A DNA stretch of 44,682 nt, taken from positions 1-44,682 of the forward strand of contig NZ_JNWV01000058.1 of the NCBI RefSeq assembly GCF_000716535.1. The letters run 5' to 3'. The position numbers and the translations under genes are program-made. This stretch comes from Streptomyces flaveolus. Its GTDB lineage: Bacteria; Actinomycetota; Actinomycetes; Streptomycetales; Streptomycetaceae. Positions within the stretch are counted from its first letter, which is position 1. Each line of letters opens with the position of its first letter. Shown here piece by piece: positions 26,345 through 33,336 of the stretch. The notes under the pieces were generated by a model. It saw nothing but the letters and a program-made list of their open reading frames with translations, was not told the origin of the DNA and searched no databases.

Positions 26345-27405
26345 CGGACCGAGTTGCCCCACAGCTTGGGGTCGTCGACGTTGTCCTTGGTGACCAGCGG
26401 GGCGGGCAGCTGGTCCTCCAGGATGCCGCTGGGCAGCCTGACGATCGTGGAGTCGTGGTCGGTCGGGCCGGGCTCGAACTTCTTCCCCTCCATCGCCGCC
26501 TTGATGTAGTACAGGCCGTACTTGGCGTAGGCGTCGGCCGGCTGGGAGACGGTGGCGTCGATCTGGCCCTTGCGGATGGCCTCGTACTCCTGCGGGATGC
26601 CGTCGTTGGAGACGATCGCGATGTGCCCCTTCTGCCCGGCCGCCTTGAGCATGTTCTTCGACTTCAGGGTCTGCAGGGTCGGGGCGAGGTAGACGCCGCC
26701 CGCCTGGAGGTAGATGCCCTTGATGTCGGGGTTGGCGTTGAGGAGGGTGTCGAGCTTGGCGGCGGCGGTGTCGGACTCCCATTTGGCGGGGATCTCCAGC
26801 ACCTTGAGCTTCGGGTACTTCTCCTTCACGCAGGTGCGGAACGCCTCGGAGCGGTCGCGGCCGTTGACCGAGGCGAGGTCACCCATGATCTGCACGACCT
26901 TGCCGCTGCTCACGTGCTGCCCGAGGTAGTCGCAGGCCTTCTTGCCGTAGGCGACGTTGTCGGCGCGCACCACCATGGCGACCTTGCCCTTGTCGGGCGC
27001 CACGTCCACGGCGACGACCGGCACGCCCTTGCGTTCGGCCTGGTCGAGACCGGCCTGGACGGCGGCGCTGTCCAGCGGCGCGACGACCAGTCCCTTGACG
27101 CCCTGGTTGAGTTCGTTGCCGATGTCGGTGATCTGCTGCGAGGGGTCGCTGTTGGAGTTGACCGTCTTCAGCACCTCGACACCCTCGGACTTGGCCATCT
27201 TGGGCACGTAGTCGTTGTACGACTGCCAGAACGGCGACGTCAGCAGCGGCAGGATCACACCGACCTTGCCGATGCCGCCGCTTCCCACGCTCGCGGTGTC
27301 CTTGGTGCTGCCGCAGGCGGCGAGCACGAGCGAGGCACCGACGGCCAGGGCCGCCGCGCCGGTGATCCGGGACCTGCTGCGCTTGCTCACTGTGCTGGCG
27401 GGCAT
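26341..27405 (-). CDS. Sugar-binding lipoprotein of the ABC importer
   Basis: 354 residues from ATG 27405, with GAGGAG about eight bases upstream. A basic signal peptide ends in the lipobox LVLAAC (Cys31). The rest is a periplasmic-binding-protein type 1 fold of the ribose/galactose class: KVGVILPLLTSPFWQSYNDY, GLVVAPLDSAAVQAGLDQA, VPVVAVDVAPDKGK, IMGDLASVNGRDRSEAF and IVSNDGIPQEYEAI. It captures the sugar outside the membrane for the downstream permease and ATPase. First gene of the operon, read from a promoter region shared with the GntR regulator. Confidence 0.9.
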   Translation of the reverse strand: MPASTVSKRSRSRITGAAALAVGASLVLAACGSTKDTASVGSGGIGKVGVILPLLTSPFWQSYNDYVPKMAKSEGVEVLKTVNSNSDPSQQITDIGNELNQGVKGLVVAPLDSAAVQAGLDQAERKGVPVVAVDVAPDKGKVAMVVRADNVAYGKKACDYLGQHVSSGKVVQIMGDLASVNGRDRSEAFRTCVKEKYPKLKVLEIPAKWESDTAAAKLDTLLNANPDIKGIYLQAGGVYLAPTLQTLKSKNMLKAAGQKGHIAIVSNDGIPQEYEAIRKGQIDATVSQPADAYAKYGLYYIKAAMEGKKFEPGPTDHDSTIVRLPSGILEDQLPAPLVTKDNVDDPKLWGNSVR

Positions 27406-27445
27406 CTCGCGGCTCCTCGTCGAGGGGGTTCGAGCAGACGACCGC

Positions 27446-27463
27446 ATACTTATCAGACCACTC
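27446..27463 (-). promoter_or_regulatory. Operon promoter -10 with overlapping regulator half-site
   Basis: On the minus strand GATAAGTAT (27446-27454) is a plausible -10 about 40 bases ahead of the binding-protein start. GACCACTC (27456-27463, plus strand) directly abuts it and is identical to one arm plus one base of the palindrome 64 bp away, so a bound regulator would block this promoter. Confidence 0.5.
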
Positions 27464-27511
27464 AGGCGGTGGAACACCCTCTTGCAGCGAAAATTCCGGC
27501 TGCCGACGCAT

Positions 27512-27526
27512 AGTGGTCGGACCACT
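27512..27526. promoter_or_regulatory. Palindromic operator for the FadR-type regulator
   Basis: AGTGGTC-G-GACCACT is a perfect 7+1+7 inverted repeat containing the TGGTC/GACCA core typical of FadR-subfamily GntR sites. It lies between the two divergent genes. It would cover the -35 of the regulator promoter whose -10 is TAGACT (27535-27540), suggesting autoregulation as well as control of the operon. Confidence 0.65.
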
Positions 27527-27534
27527 CGGCTGAC

Positions 27535-27540
27535 TAGACT
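27535..27540 (+). promoter_or_regulatory. -10 element of the regulator gene
   Basis: TAGACT matches the Streptomyces -10 pattern and lies 30 bases before GTG 27571. The -35 position, 17-18 bp upstream, falls inside the operator palindrome. Confidence 0.4.
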
Positions 27541-27570
27541 GCGACGCACCGCGGTGACTGGAGGAGTGGC

Positions 27571-28272
27571 GTGGACGAGGCAGCCCCGCAGAAGGGCACG
27601 GTGACCCAGCGCGCCATCGACGAGATCAAGGCGATGATCGCCGAGGGCCGGCTGGAGCCGGGCGAGCGACTGCCCACCGAGCGGGAACTCGCCGCTCGGC
27701 TCGGCATCTCGCGCAGCTCGACGCGGGAGGCGATCCGCGCCCTGACGGTCATGGGCGTCCTGGAGGCACGACACGGGTCCGGCATCTACGTCACCGCGCT
27801 GGAGGCCGGCGACCTGCTGGAGACCTTCGGGGTGGTAGCCGACCTGTCCCGGGGCCCGCGCCTGGTGGAACTCCTGGAGGTGCGCCGGATCCTGGAGTCG
27901 ACGGCGACCGCGCTGGCCGCCGCGCGCATCACCGACGACCAACTGGTCGCGGTCGAGAAGCACTTGGCGGCCATGAACGCCACCGACGACCCCGAGGAGA
28001 TCCTCGCCCACGACCTCGCCTTCCACCGCGAGATCGCGTCCGCCGCCGGCAACGAGACCATGGCAGCCATCCTGGACGGCCTGTCCTCGCGCACCTTCCG
28101 TGCCCGCGTCTGGCGCGGCTACCAGGAGGAGGGCGCCTTCGCACGCACCCGCCGCGAACACGCCGCCATCCACCGCGCCCTCGCCGCCCACGACCCGGAA
28201 GCGGCCCGGGCGGCGGCAGCCGCCCACGTGGGCGAGGTGGAGGAGTGGCTACGGGCCCAGCTCGGCGGCTAG
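27571..28272 (+). CDS. FadR-subfamily GntR regulator of the fucose operon
   Basis: 233 residues from GTG 27571, with GGAGG (27560-27564) six bases upstream. The N-terminal winged helix reads RLEPGERLPTERELAARLGI, SRSSTREAIRALTVMGVLEA and RHGSGIYV. The C-terminal FCD effector domain carries likely metal-binding residues in AHDLAFHREIA, RREHAAIHRAL and AAHVGEVEEW. Such proteins bind a sugar acid or similar metabolite and usually repress the adjacent divergent operon. The effector is probably L-fucose or an intermediate of the pathway; this is inference from position and the shared GACCACTC sites. Confidence 0.9.
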   Translation: MDEAAPQKGTVTQRAIDEIKAMIAEGRLEPGERLPTERELAARLGISRSSTREAIRALTVMGVLEARHGSGIYVTALEAGDLLETFGVVADLSRGPRLVELLEVRRILESTATALAAARITDDQLVAVEKHLAAMNATDDPEEILAHDLAFHREIASAAGNETMAAILDGLSSRTFRARVWRGYQEEGAFARTRREHAAIHRALAAHDPEAARAAAAAHVGEVEEWLRAQLGG

Positions 28273-28288
28273 CCGACACCCCGACCCT

Positions 28289-28316
28289 CCGTGCCCGCCC
28301 ACGCCCTCGGGCACGG
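28289..28316 (+). terminator. Stem-loop terminator after the GntR gene
   Basis: CCGTGCCC (28289-28296) and GGGCACGG (28309-28316) form a perfect 8-bp stem with a 12-base loop, 16 bases after the regulator stop. The rest of the 233-bp gap to 28506 shows no gene. Confidence 0.55.
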
Positions 28317-28505
28317 TCCCGGTCACCCGGAACCGGCTCGTCCCCCACGGAGCACCCCACCGACTCCCACCGGCCCCCGCCGAGACCGGCTCGGCCTCGG
28401 CCGCCAGGCCCTCCTCGACCGGCACCGGCTCAACCGGCGCACGCCATACCGCGACCCGCATCGGCACGGACTCGCGGCCGGGGTGCTCCCCGCGGTTCCG
28501 GGTGA

Positions 28506-30533
28506 CTACCAGGGGTGGGTCACGGTCACGGGGGTCGAGGCGTTGTAGAGCTCCCCCACCGCCCGCAGTTCGAACCGTGCGGCCGTCTCCCCTTGTTCGG
28601 GCCGCTGGCCGGTGACGAAGTAGGCGCGCTGGCCGGTGGCGCCGAGGAAGCGGAGGGTGCCGTCGGGGAGGAGGCGGTGGAGCGTGTAGTGGCGGACGGC
28701 TCCCGGGGCGGCGGTCCAGGCCAGGCGGAGGTCGCCGCCGTTCGCCGCGGTGACGCGGGCGCCGGTGGGGGCGGCGGGTGCGGTGACGGTGTCCCGTACG
28801 GCCACACCGCCCAGGCGCCAGCGCACCGGGCCCTCGTTCGCGGTGAGCCGGACGCCGAGCGCGCGGACGGTGCCGGAAAGACCTGTGAGCGGTACGGTCA
28901 CGGTCTGCCAGCCGTTGACGGACCGCACACGGACTCCCTTGTCGACCGGGTTCACAGCCAGATAGGTGTACGGCGGTGTCGCCCCCGGCGCGCTCGGTTC
29001 GGCCGTCGCCACCGCCAGCTCGACGTTCACATCCCCGGACTCGCTCCGGTACGTCAGCTCGACAACCGTGTTCACACCGGCCGGCAGCCGGGTCGCGTAC
29101 AGATCCACCACCGCTGGTTGATCCAGTTCACCCGCGACCAGCACACTGCTCCCGCCCCGCCAGGCGTCGGCGAAGTCGAAGGAGACCGCCGGCCGTTCCC
29201 CCGTCGTGCGGACCGCCCAGCGCCGCGACGGCAAACGGTCCTGGAGCCCGAGGTGGTTCCAGGGCGCGTCCGAGGTGACGACCCCCTCCTCGTACCACCG
29301 CAGGCCGTGCCCGGTGTTGAACACACTCGCGAACGGCACCGAGGTCACCGTCGACCGGTCCGCCACGGACACCGCGGGCGCCCGCCACGGATCGCTCGCG
29401 TCGGGCCGCGACGGGTCCAGCGACCGCCCGGTCCAGAAGCGGTCGTCGGCCGCGTGGAAGTCCTCGGGGGCGCGCTGGTCGGCGGGCAGGTGGTTGCGGG
29501 TCCACTCGGGCCGGTAGAAGCCGATCGAGGTGAGGTGCGGCTTGCCGGCCGGGACGATCGCGTCCCAGTTCACGGACGTACCGGACCCGTTCGACTCGAC
29601 GTCGACGCCCGCCCACAACTCGTAGCGGCTGCGCCCCAGTTGGTCCGCCTTCGTGCCGGAGGCGGCGAGCGTGGCCGCGCTCCACCGGAAGTCCACGAAC
29701 ATGTCGTCGGCGGCCTGGAAGAACGCCTGGTTCTGGCTGTTCAGCGCGCCCTGCCAGCTGACCGTGCCGTTCACGGTCATCGCGTCGTACCAGGTCACCC
29801 GTTGCCCCCGGGCCGCCGCGAGCGCCTTCAGCTCCTTGAGGAAACCCAGCATGGCCGTACCGAGCGCGGTGTTGCCGCCGCTGGTCTCGGCGTTGACGAA
29901 CCAGCCGTCGAAGCCGTACGCCGCCGCGACGGCGACGAGCTGCGCGGCGAGCGGGTAGTGGCCGGCGGCGTCCTTCTGCACCAGGTCCCGGGTCCACTGG
30001 AGTTGTCCTCCGTAGGCCACCGGGGGCAGGAAGATGTTCCCGAGGACGGGGACGCCGTGCCGGTGGGCCGCGTCCACGATGGGGGCGTTCGGCGCGAGGA
30101 TCAGCCCCTCGCCTGCCGAGCCGCCCCAGAACACCAGTTCGTCGATGTACGCCCAGTGGGTCAGGGCGTAGTAGTCGGCGGTGGCCGAGCCCTGGGAGGG
30201 GTTGGCGGAGGTGGGTCCGAAGGAGACGAGGGCCTGGACGCGGGCCTGTCCGGAGCGGGCCGTGGTGTTCGCCGGGGTGGGGGTGAAGCGGGCGGCGAGC
30301 GGTATGGAGGCGGCGTTGAACGCGAGGTCGGGGTCGTCGGCCGCGCGCCAGCTCTTCAGGCTGCGCCAGGTGATGCCGGGGCCGGGGCTGCCGGCGGGCA
30401 GCGAGTCCGGGTACCAGTAGGAGGCGTACGGCGGGGTCGCGGCGGCGGCTCGCGGAGCCGCCTGCGCGGGCAGCGCGGGGGTCAGGGCGGCGGCGCCGGC
30501 GGCGATCAGGACCGTGCGTCTGGTGGGGTTCAC
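28506..30533 (-). CDS. Secreted GH85 endo-beta-N-acetylglucosaminidase
   Basis: 675 residues from GTG 30533 with GGAGG upstream. The N terminus (NPTRRTVLIAAGAAALTPA) is a twin-arginine-like signal ending near PAQA. The catalytic barrel contains YWYPDSLPAG, THWAYIDELVFWGG, VPVLGNIFLPP and the GH85 catalytic pair Asn214/Glu216 in FDGWFVNAETSGG. Accessory beta-sandwich domains follow, including a fibronectin-III-like module near the end (APTGARVTAANGGDLRLAWT). GH85 enzymes cleave the chitobiose core of N-glycans and release glycans from glycoproteins. It lies next to the fucose operon, converging on its regulator, and could feed it with fucosylated glycans. Confidence 0.9.
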   Translation of the reverse strand: MNPTRRTVLIAAGAAALTPALPAQAAPRAAAATPPYASYWYPDSLPAGSPGPGITWRSLKSWRAADDPDLAFNAASIPLAARFTPTPANTTARSGQARVQALVSFGPTSANPSQGSATADYYALTHWAYIDELVFWGGSAGEGLILAPNAPIVDAAHRHGVPVLGNIFLPPVAYGGQLQWTRDLVQKDAAGHYPLAAQLVAVAAAYGFDGWFVNAETSGGNTALGTAMLGFLKELKALAAARGQRVTWYDAMTVNGTVSWQGALNSQNQAFFQAADDMFVDFRWSAATLAASGTKADQLGRSRYELWAGVDVESNGSGTSVNWDAIVPAGKPHLTSIGFYRPEWTRNHLPADQRAPEDFHAADDRFWTGRSLDPSRPDASDPWRAPAVSVADRSTVTSVPFASVFNTGHGLRWYEEGVVTSDAPWNHLGLQDRLPSRRWAVRTTGERPAVSFDFADAWRGGSSVLVAGELDQPAVVDLYATRLPAGVNTVVELTYRSESGDVNVELAVATAEPSAPGATPPYTYLAVNPVDKGVRVRSVNGWQTVTVPLTGLSGTVRALGVRLTANEGPVRWRLGGVAVRDTVTAPAAPTGARVTAANGGDLRLAWTAAPGAVRHYTLHRLLPDGTLRFLGATGQRAYFVTGQRPEQGETAARFELRAVGELYNASTPVTVTHPW

Positions 30534-30710
30534 GAGCGGAGGCCTCCATGAGGGACGGGACGTACCTGCTGTGACGACTGCGCCTTGACATCGTTGTCGG
30601 GCCCTCCGCTGGAAGTCAATGACGGTGCACGGCCTCTCGACGTGCGGCCCCCTGAGCGGGCACAGTTCTCCCTGCCCGCCTTCCGTACCGATGAGTAACG
30701 AGGAGCGCCC

Positions 30711-32084
30711 GTGAGCAACTGGGCCGGCCGGAGTGCCGCCGAGATCGCCGCCGCCGTCCGCGAGAAGCGGGTGACGCCGAGGGAGGTGGTGGCCGAGCAC
30801 CTCGCGCGGATCGAGCGGCTCGACGGCCGGATCGGGGCGTTCCGGAAGGTCCGGGCGGAGGCGGCGCTCGCCGAGGCCGACGAGCTGGCGTCCCGCGCCG
30901 ATCTGACCGGGCTGCCGCTGGCGGGCGTGCCGTTGGCGGTGAAGGACAATCTCGCGGTGCGTGGCGAGTCGTGCCGGGTTGGCTCGGCCGCCACCCCGGA
31001 CTCCCCGGCCGCGGACGACCATGTGACGGTGGCCCGGCTGCGGGCGGCGGGCGCGGTGGTCGTCGGGCTGACGAACGTGCCCGAGCTGTGTGTCTTCGGC
31101 ACCACGGAGGGCCCGTACGGCATCGCCCGCAACCCCTGGGACCTCTCCCGCACGGCGGGCGGCTCCTCCGGGGGCAGCGCGGCGGCGGTGGCCGCGGGAC
31201 TGGTGCCGCTCGCGCTGGGCAACGACGGGATGGGCTCGCTGCGCATCCCGGCGGCGAACTGCGGTCTGGTCACGCTGAAGCCCGGGCACGGAGTGGTGCC
31301 GGCGGGGATCGGCGACGGTGACTGGTTCGGCATGTCGGAGAACGGTCCGCTGGCCACGACGGTCGAGGACCTGCGGCTGATGCTGGCGGTCCTCGCGGAC
31401 GCGGAGTTCGTCCGGCCGCCGGAAAGGGCGCGCCGGAAGATCGCCGTCGGCCTGCGCAGTCCGCTCGCGGGGGTGAGCGTGAGCCGGCCGTATACGACCG
31501 CGGTCCGGCAGGTGGCCGGCGTGCTGGCGCGTGCGGGGCATCAGGTGGTGCGGGCGGAGCCGCCGTACCCGCTCTCCCTGGGCGTGACCGCGCTCCAGCA
31601 CTGGACGGCGGGTACCGCGGTGGACGCCGAGGGCCTGGACCGGGCGTCGCTGGCCCGCCGGACCCGGGTGCACGCGGCCGTGGGCCGCCGGTTCGTCCGG
31701 CCGGTCCGCACCGGTGCGGCGCGCGAGCGGCTGCGCGCCCGGCTGACGCCGTTCCTCACCGAGTACGACGTGCTGCTCACCCCTGCCCTGGCCCGCCGCT
31801 CACCGCAGGCCGGACCGTGGCACGAGCGGGGCTGGCTGCGCAACGTCCTGGCGAACACCGCCTACTCGCCCTTCACCCCGCCGTGGAACCTGACGGGCTG
31901 GCCGGCGATGTCCGTGCCGGCCGGCAGTCTGCCCTCGGGCGCCCCGTGTGCCGTACAGCTCGTGGGCCGGCCGGGTAGGGAGGCCGTGCTGCTGGAGCTG
32001 GCGCGGGAGCTGGAGGAGCTGAGCCCGTGGCGGCGGACGGCACCGGTGGCGGAGCCGGGTGCGGGGCCGGCGTCCGCTGGGTGA
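30711..32084 (+). CDS. Amidase (amidase signature family)
   Basis: 457 residues from GTG 30711 with AGGAG upstream. The Ser-cisSer-Lys triad is visible: Lys78 in PLAVKDN, cis-Ser153 in TAGGSSGGSAAA and nucleophile Ser176 in NDGMGSLRIPAAN. The nucleophile loop reads GMGS where GGGS or GGS is usual, so it is slightly divergent. Amidase-signature enzymes hydrolyse a wide range of amides; substrate unknown. No signal peptide, so cytoplasmic. It is divergent from the GH85 gene with a 177-bp shared upstream region that includes TTGACA (30585-30590), without a convincing -10. Confidence 0.87.
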   Translation: MSNWAGRSAAEIAAAVREKRVTPREVVAEHLARIERLDGRIGAFRKVRAEAALAEADELASRADLTGLPLAGVPLAVKDNLAVRGESCRVGSAATPDSPAADDHVTVARLRAAGAVVVGLTNVPELCVFGTTEGPYGIARNPWDLSRTAGGSSGGSAAAVAAGLVPLALGNDGMGSLRIPAANCGLVTLKPGHGVVPAGIGDGDWFGMSENGPLATTVEDLRLMLAVLADAEFVRPPERARRKIAVGLRSPLAGVSVSRPYTTAVRQVAGVLARAGHQVVRAEPPYPLSLGVTALQHWTAGTAVDAEGLDRASLARRTRVHAAVGRRFVRPVRTGAARERLRARLTPFLTEYDVLLTPALARRSPQAGPWHERGWLRNVLANTAYSPFTPPWNLTGWPAMSVPAGSLPSGAPCAVQLVGRPGREAVLLELARELEELSPWRRTAPVAEPGAGPASAG

Positions 32085-32124
32085 TGCGCGGCGGGACCGG
32101 TGTCCCGGGTAGGGGAGGCCGGAT

Positions 32125-32186
32125 CCGCGGCCGGTGTCCGGGCCGCGGCTTCTGCGATCCGCATGGGCGTGCGTCTGTCACGCCCA
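32125..32186. terminator. Two consecutive stem-loops, bidirectional terminator
   Basis: The first stem is CCGCGGCC (32125-32132) with GGCCGCGG (32141-32148), loop 8. The second is TGGGCGTG (32164-32171) with CACGCCCA (32179-32186), loop 7. They lie between the ends of the convergent amidase gene (32084) and the 57-residue peptide gene (32219). Confidence 0.65.
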
Positions 32187-32218
32187 CGCGGGCGGCGATC
32201 GCGAGGGGACCGACCGGG

Positions 32219-32392
32219 TCAGTCCACGCTCGGCAGGATGTGGGGCTCGGCGAGGTCGTCCTCGTAACCCGCGAGGCGGATCGGGGCGGACCGGGCCCAC
32301 ACGTCGAGGCTGCCGAGTTCTCCGGGCCGGCGGCCCACGCGCTCCGTGTGTTCCTTGGGGCGCTGCTCGCGATTCGTCTTCTCCGGTGTCAC
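32219..32392 (-). CDS. Small 57-residue peptide of unknown function
   Basis: The GTG at 32392 is preceded by AAGGAG with ideal spacing, one of the best ribosome binding sites in the window. The N-terminal half is charged and looks disordered (TPEKTNREQRPKEHTERVGR). The C-terminal half has a distinct, structured-looking sequence: LGSLDVWARSAPIRLAGYED followed by DLAEPHILPSVD. There is no signal peptide, Cys or membrane helix. A leader-like first half and a compact, unusual second half resemble a RiPP precursor, but no maturation enzyme is adjacent. It may equally be a small conserved regulator. I have an impression of similar C-termini in other streptomycetes but cannot name a family. Confidence 0.7.
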   Translation of the reverse strand: MTPEKTNREQRPKEHTERVGRRPGELGSLDVWARSAPIRLAGYEDDLAEPHILPSVD

Positions 32393-32742
32393 CGCGCACT
32401 CCTTATGTGTCGGGTCACCCTCGGGGCGTACCGGACAGTCCGCGCTCCGGTGCTCGACGCCCGCTCGGGTCTGGATGGAAGGCCGGTTCGGACGCGGTGG
32501 CGCCGGTTCCTCTGTCAGAGCAGGCCGTTGTCCGCCGGCTCGCCCCAGGACGGACGGTGGGTGTGGGTGAAACCCCGGTGCTGGTGTCCGCCGGCTCCAG
32601 ACTAACCAAATGAGCGGGCATCCGCTCGATAGGGAATGCAAACAAGCTGTAACCGATGCACTTCGCGCTGCTCCTCAATACCCCCTAATACGGGGCCTTT
32701 TGAAACAAGCCGCTCACACGGACGACGCGGTGAATCACCCGT
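32393..32742. other. Intergenic region with an AT-rich leader ahead of the small ORF and HD-like gene
   Basis: 350 bp. The left part holds the upstream region of the 57-residue gene. The right part (about 32590-32725) is markedly AT-rich for this genome and includes CTCAATACCCCCTAATACGG. TAATAC (32686-32691) is a plausible -10 for the plus strand. The same bases can form a small hairpin, CCCC-taata-cGGGG followed by CCTTTT, so a weak terminator or attenuator is also possible. Confidence 0.4.
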
Positions 32743-32826
32743 GTGGCCTACAGGGGCGAACACCTCTTCAAGCGCCGTTGGCCCGGCGGCAAGCTCGTCA
32801 TGTTCTGCTGGCGCGGCAACGGCTGA
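32743..32826 (+). CDS. Candidate 27-residue peptide
   Basis: The GTG at 32743 has GGTGA seven bases upstream. The frame reads MAYRGEHLFKRRWPGG then KLVMFCWRGNG and stops at TGA 32824-32826, with a stop just upstream (32731) that rules out a longer gene. About 25 of 27 codons end in G or C, although the sequence just upstream is AT-rich. The peptide is basic and aromatic. It ends 19 bases before the HD-like gene and could be cotranscribed or act as a leader peptide. It may also be the surviving tail of a lost gene. Confidence 0.4.
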   Translation: MAYRGEHLFKRRWPGGKLVMFCWRGNG

Positions 32827-32845
32827 CTCGCGGAAGGGCTGACGC

Positions 32846-33241
32846 ATGGAGCTGCGCAGTGTCGAGGAGCTGATGGATCTGCTGTACGCCGGCCGGCCCC
32901 AGCAGGCGCTGCGGACCGCGGCGCTGCTGCGCCGCAGCCGTCCCGCCGACAAGGAGCTCCAGGTGGCGGGGCTGGTGCGGGGCATCGGGCCGGTGCTCTG
33001 CCCGGGCGACGAGGCGGCCCGGGCGCGCAGCGCGGCCGAGGCGGTGCGCGCCCTGCTCGGGGAGCGGGTGTTCCGGCTGGTCCGCGGGGACGCGGACCCG
33101 GCCGACGACGATGTGCTGCGGCTGCGCCAAGCCGGCGAGGAGAGCCGTACGGCCGGCTTCGACGCGGGCGTGCTGGAGGACTGGCGCACGGTGCTGGAAC
33201 TGGTGGCGGCCCGCCACGCACGGCTCGGCGCGGTCGACTGA
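32846..33241 (+). CDS. Degenerate HD-domain-like protein
   Basis: 131 residues. ATG 32846 follows GGAAGGG. The N-terminal half (SVEELMDLLYAGRPQQALRT, DKELQVAGLVRGIG) matches actinobacterial HD/inositol-oxygenase-like proteins, in which the last segment normally reads LVHDIG. Here the metal-binding His-Asp pair is Arg-Gly. From memory, relatives are about 180 residues; this protein appears to lack a central stretch of about 50 residues and joins directly to the conserved end (AGFDAGVLEDWRTVLELVAA). It is in frame and has normal codon use, so it may be a retained non-catalytic protein. Activity is unlikely. The family assignment is moderately sure. Confidence 0.65.
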   Translation: MELRSVEELMDLLYAGRPQQALRTAALLRRSRPADKELQVAGLVRGIGPVLCPGDEAARARSAAEAVRALLGERVFRLVRGDADPADDDVLRLRQAGEESRTAGFDAGVLEDWRTVLELVAARHARLGAVD

Positions 33242-33336
33242 GGGCACGGCGGCCGCCGTGTCCCGTGCGCGGCCCCGCCGCCGTGGCTCACGCCCGCGCG
33301 TGACCGTGCGGCGGCTGTGCCCTCAGTCTGCTGTGG

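Noticed and set aside
32636..32842. 68-residue frame covering the AT-rich leader
   Set aside because: It is Ser/Cys-rich without coding-like third positions. The 27-residue frame in another register has better codon use and its own ribosome binding site.
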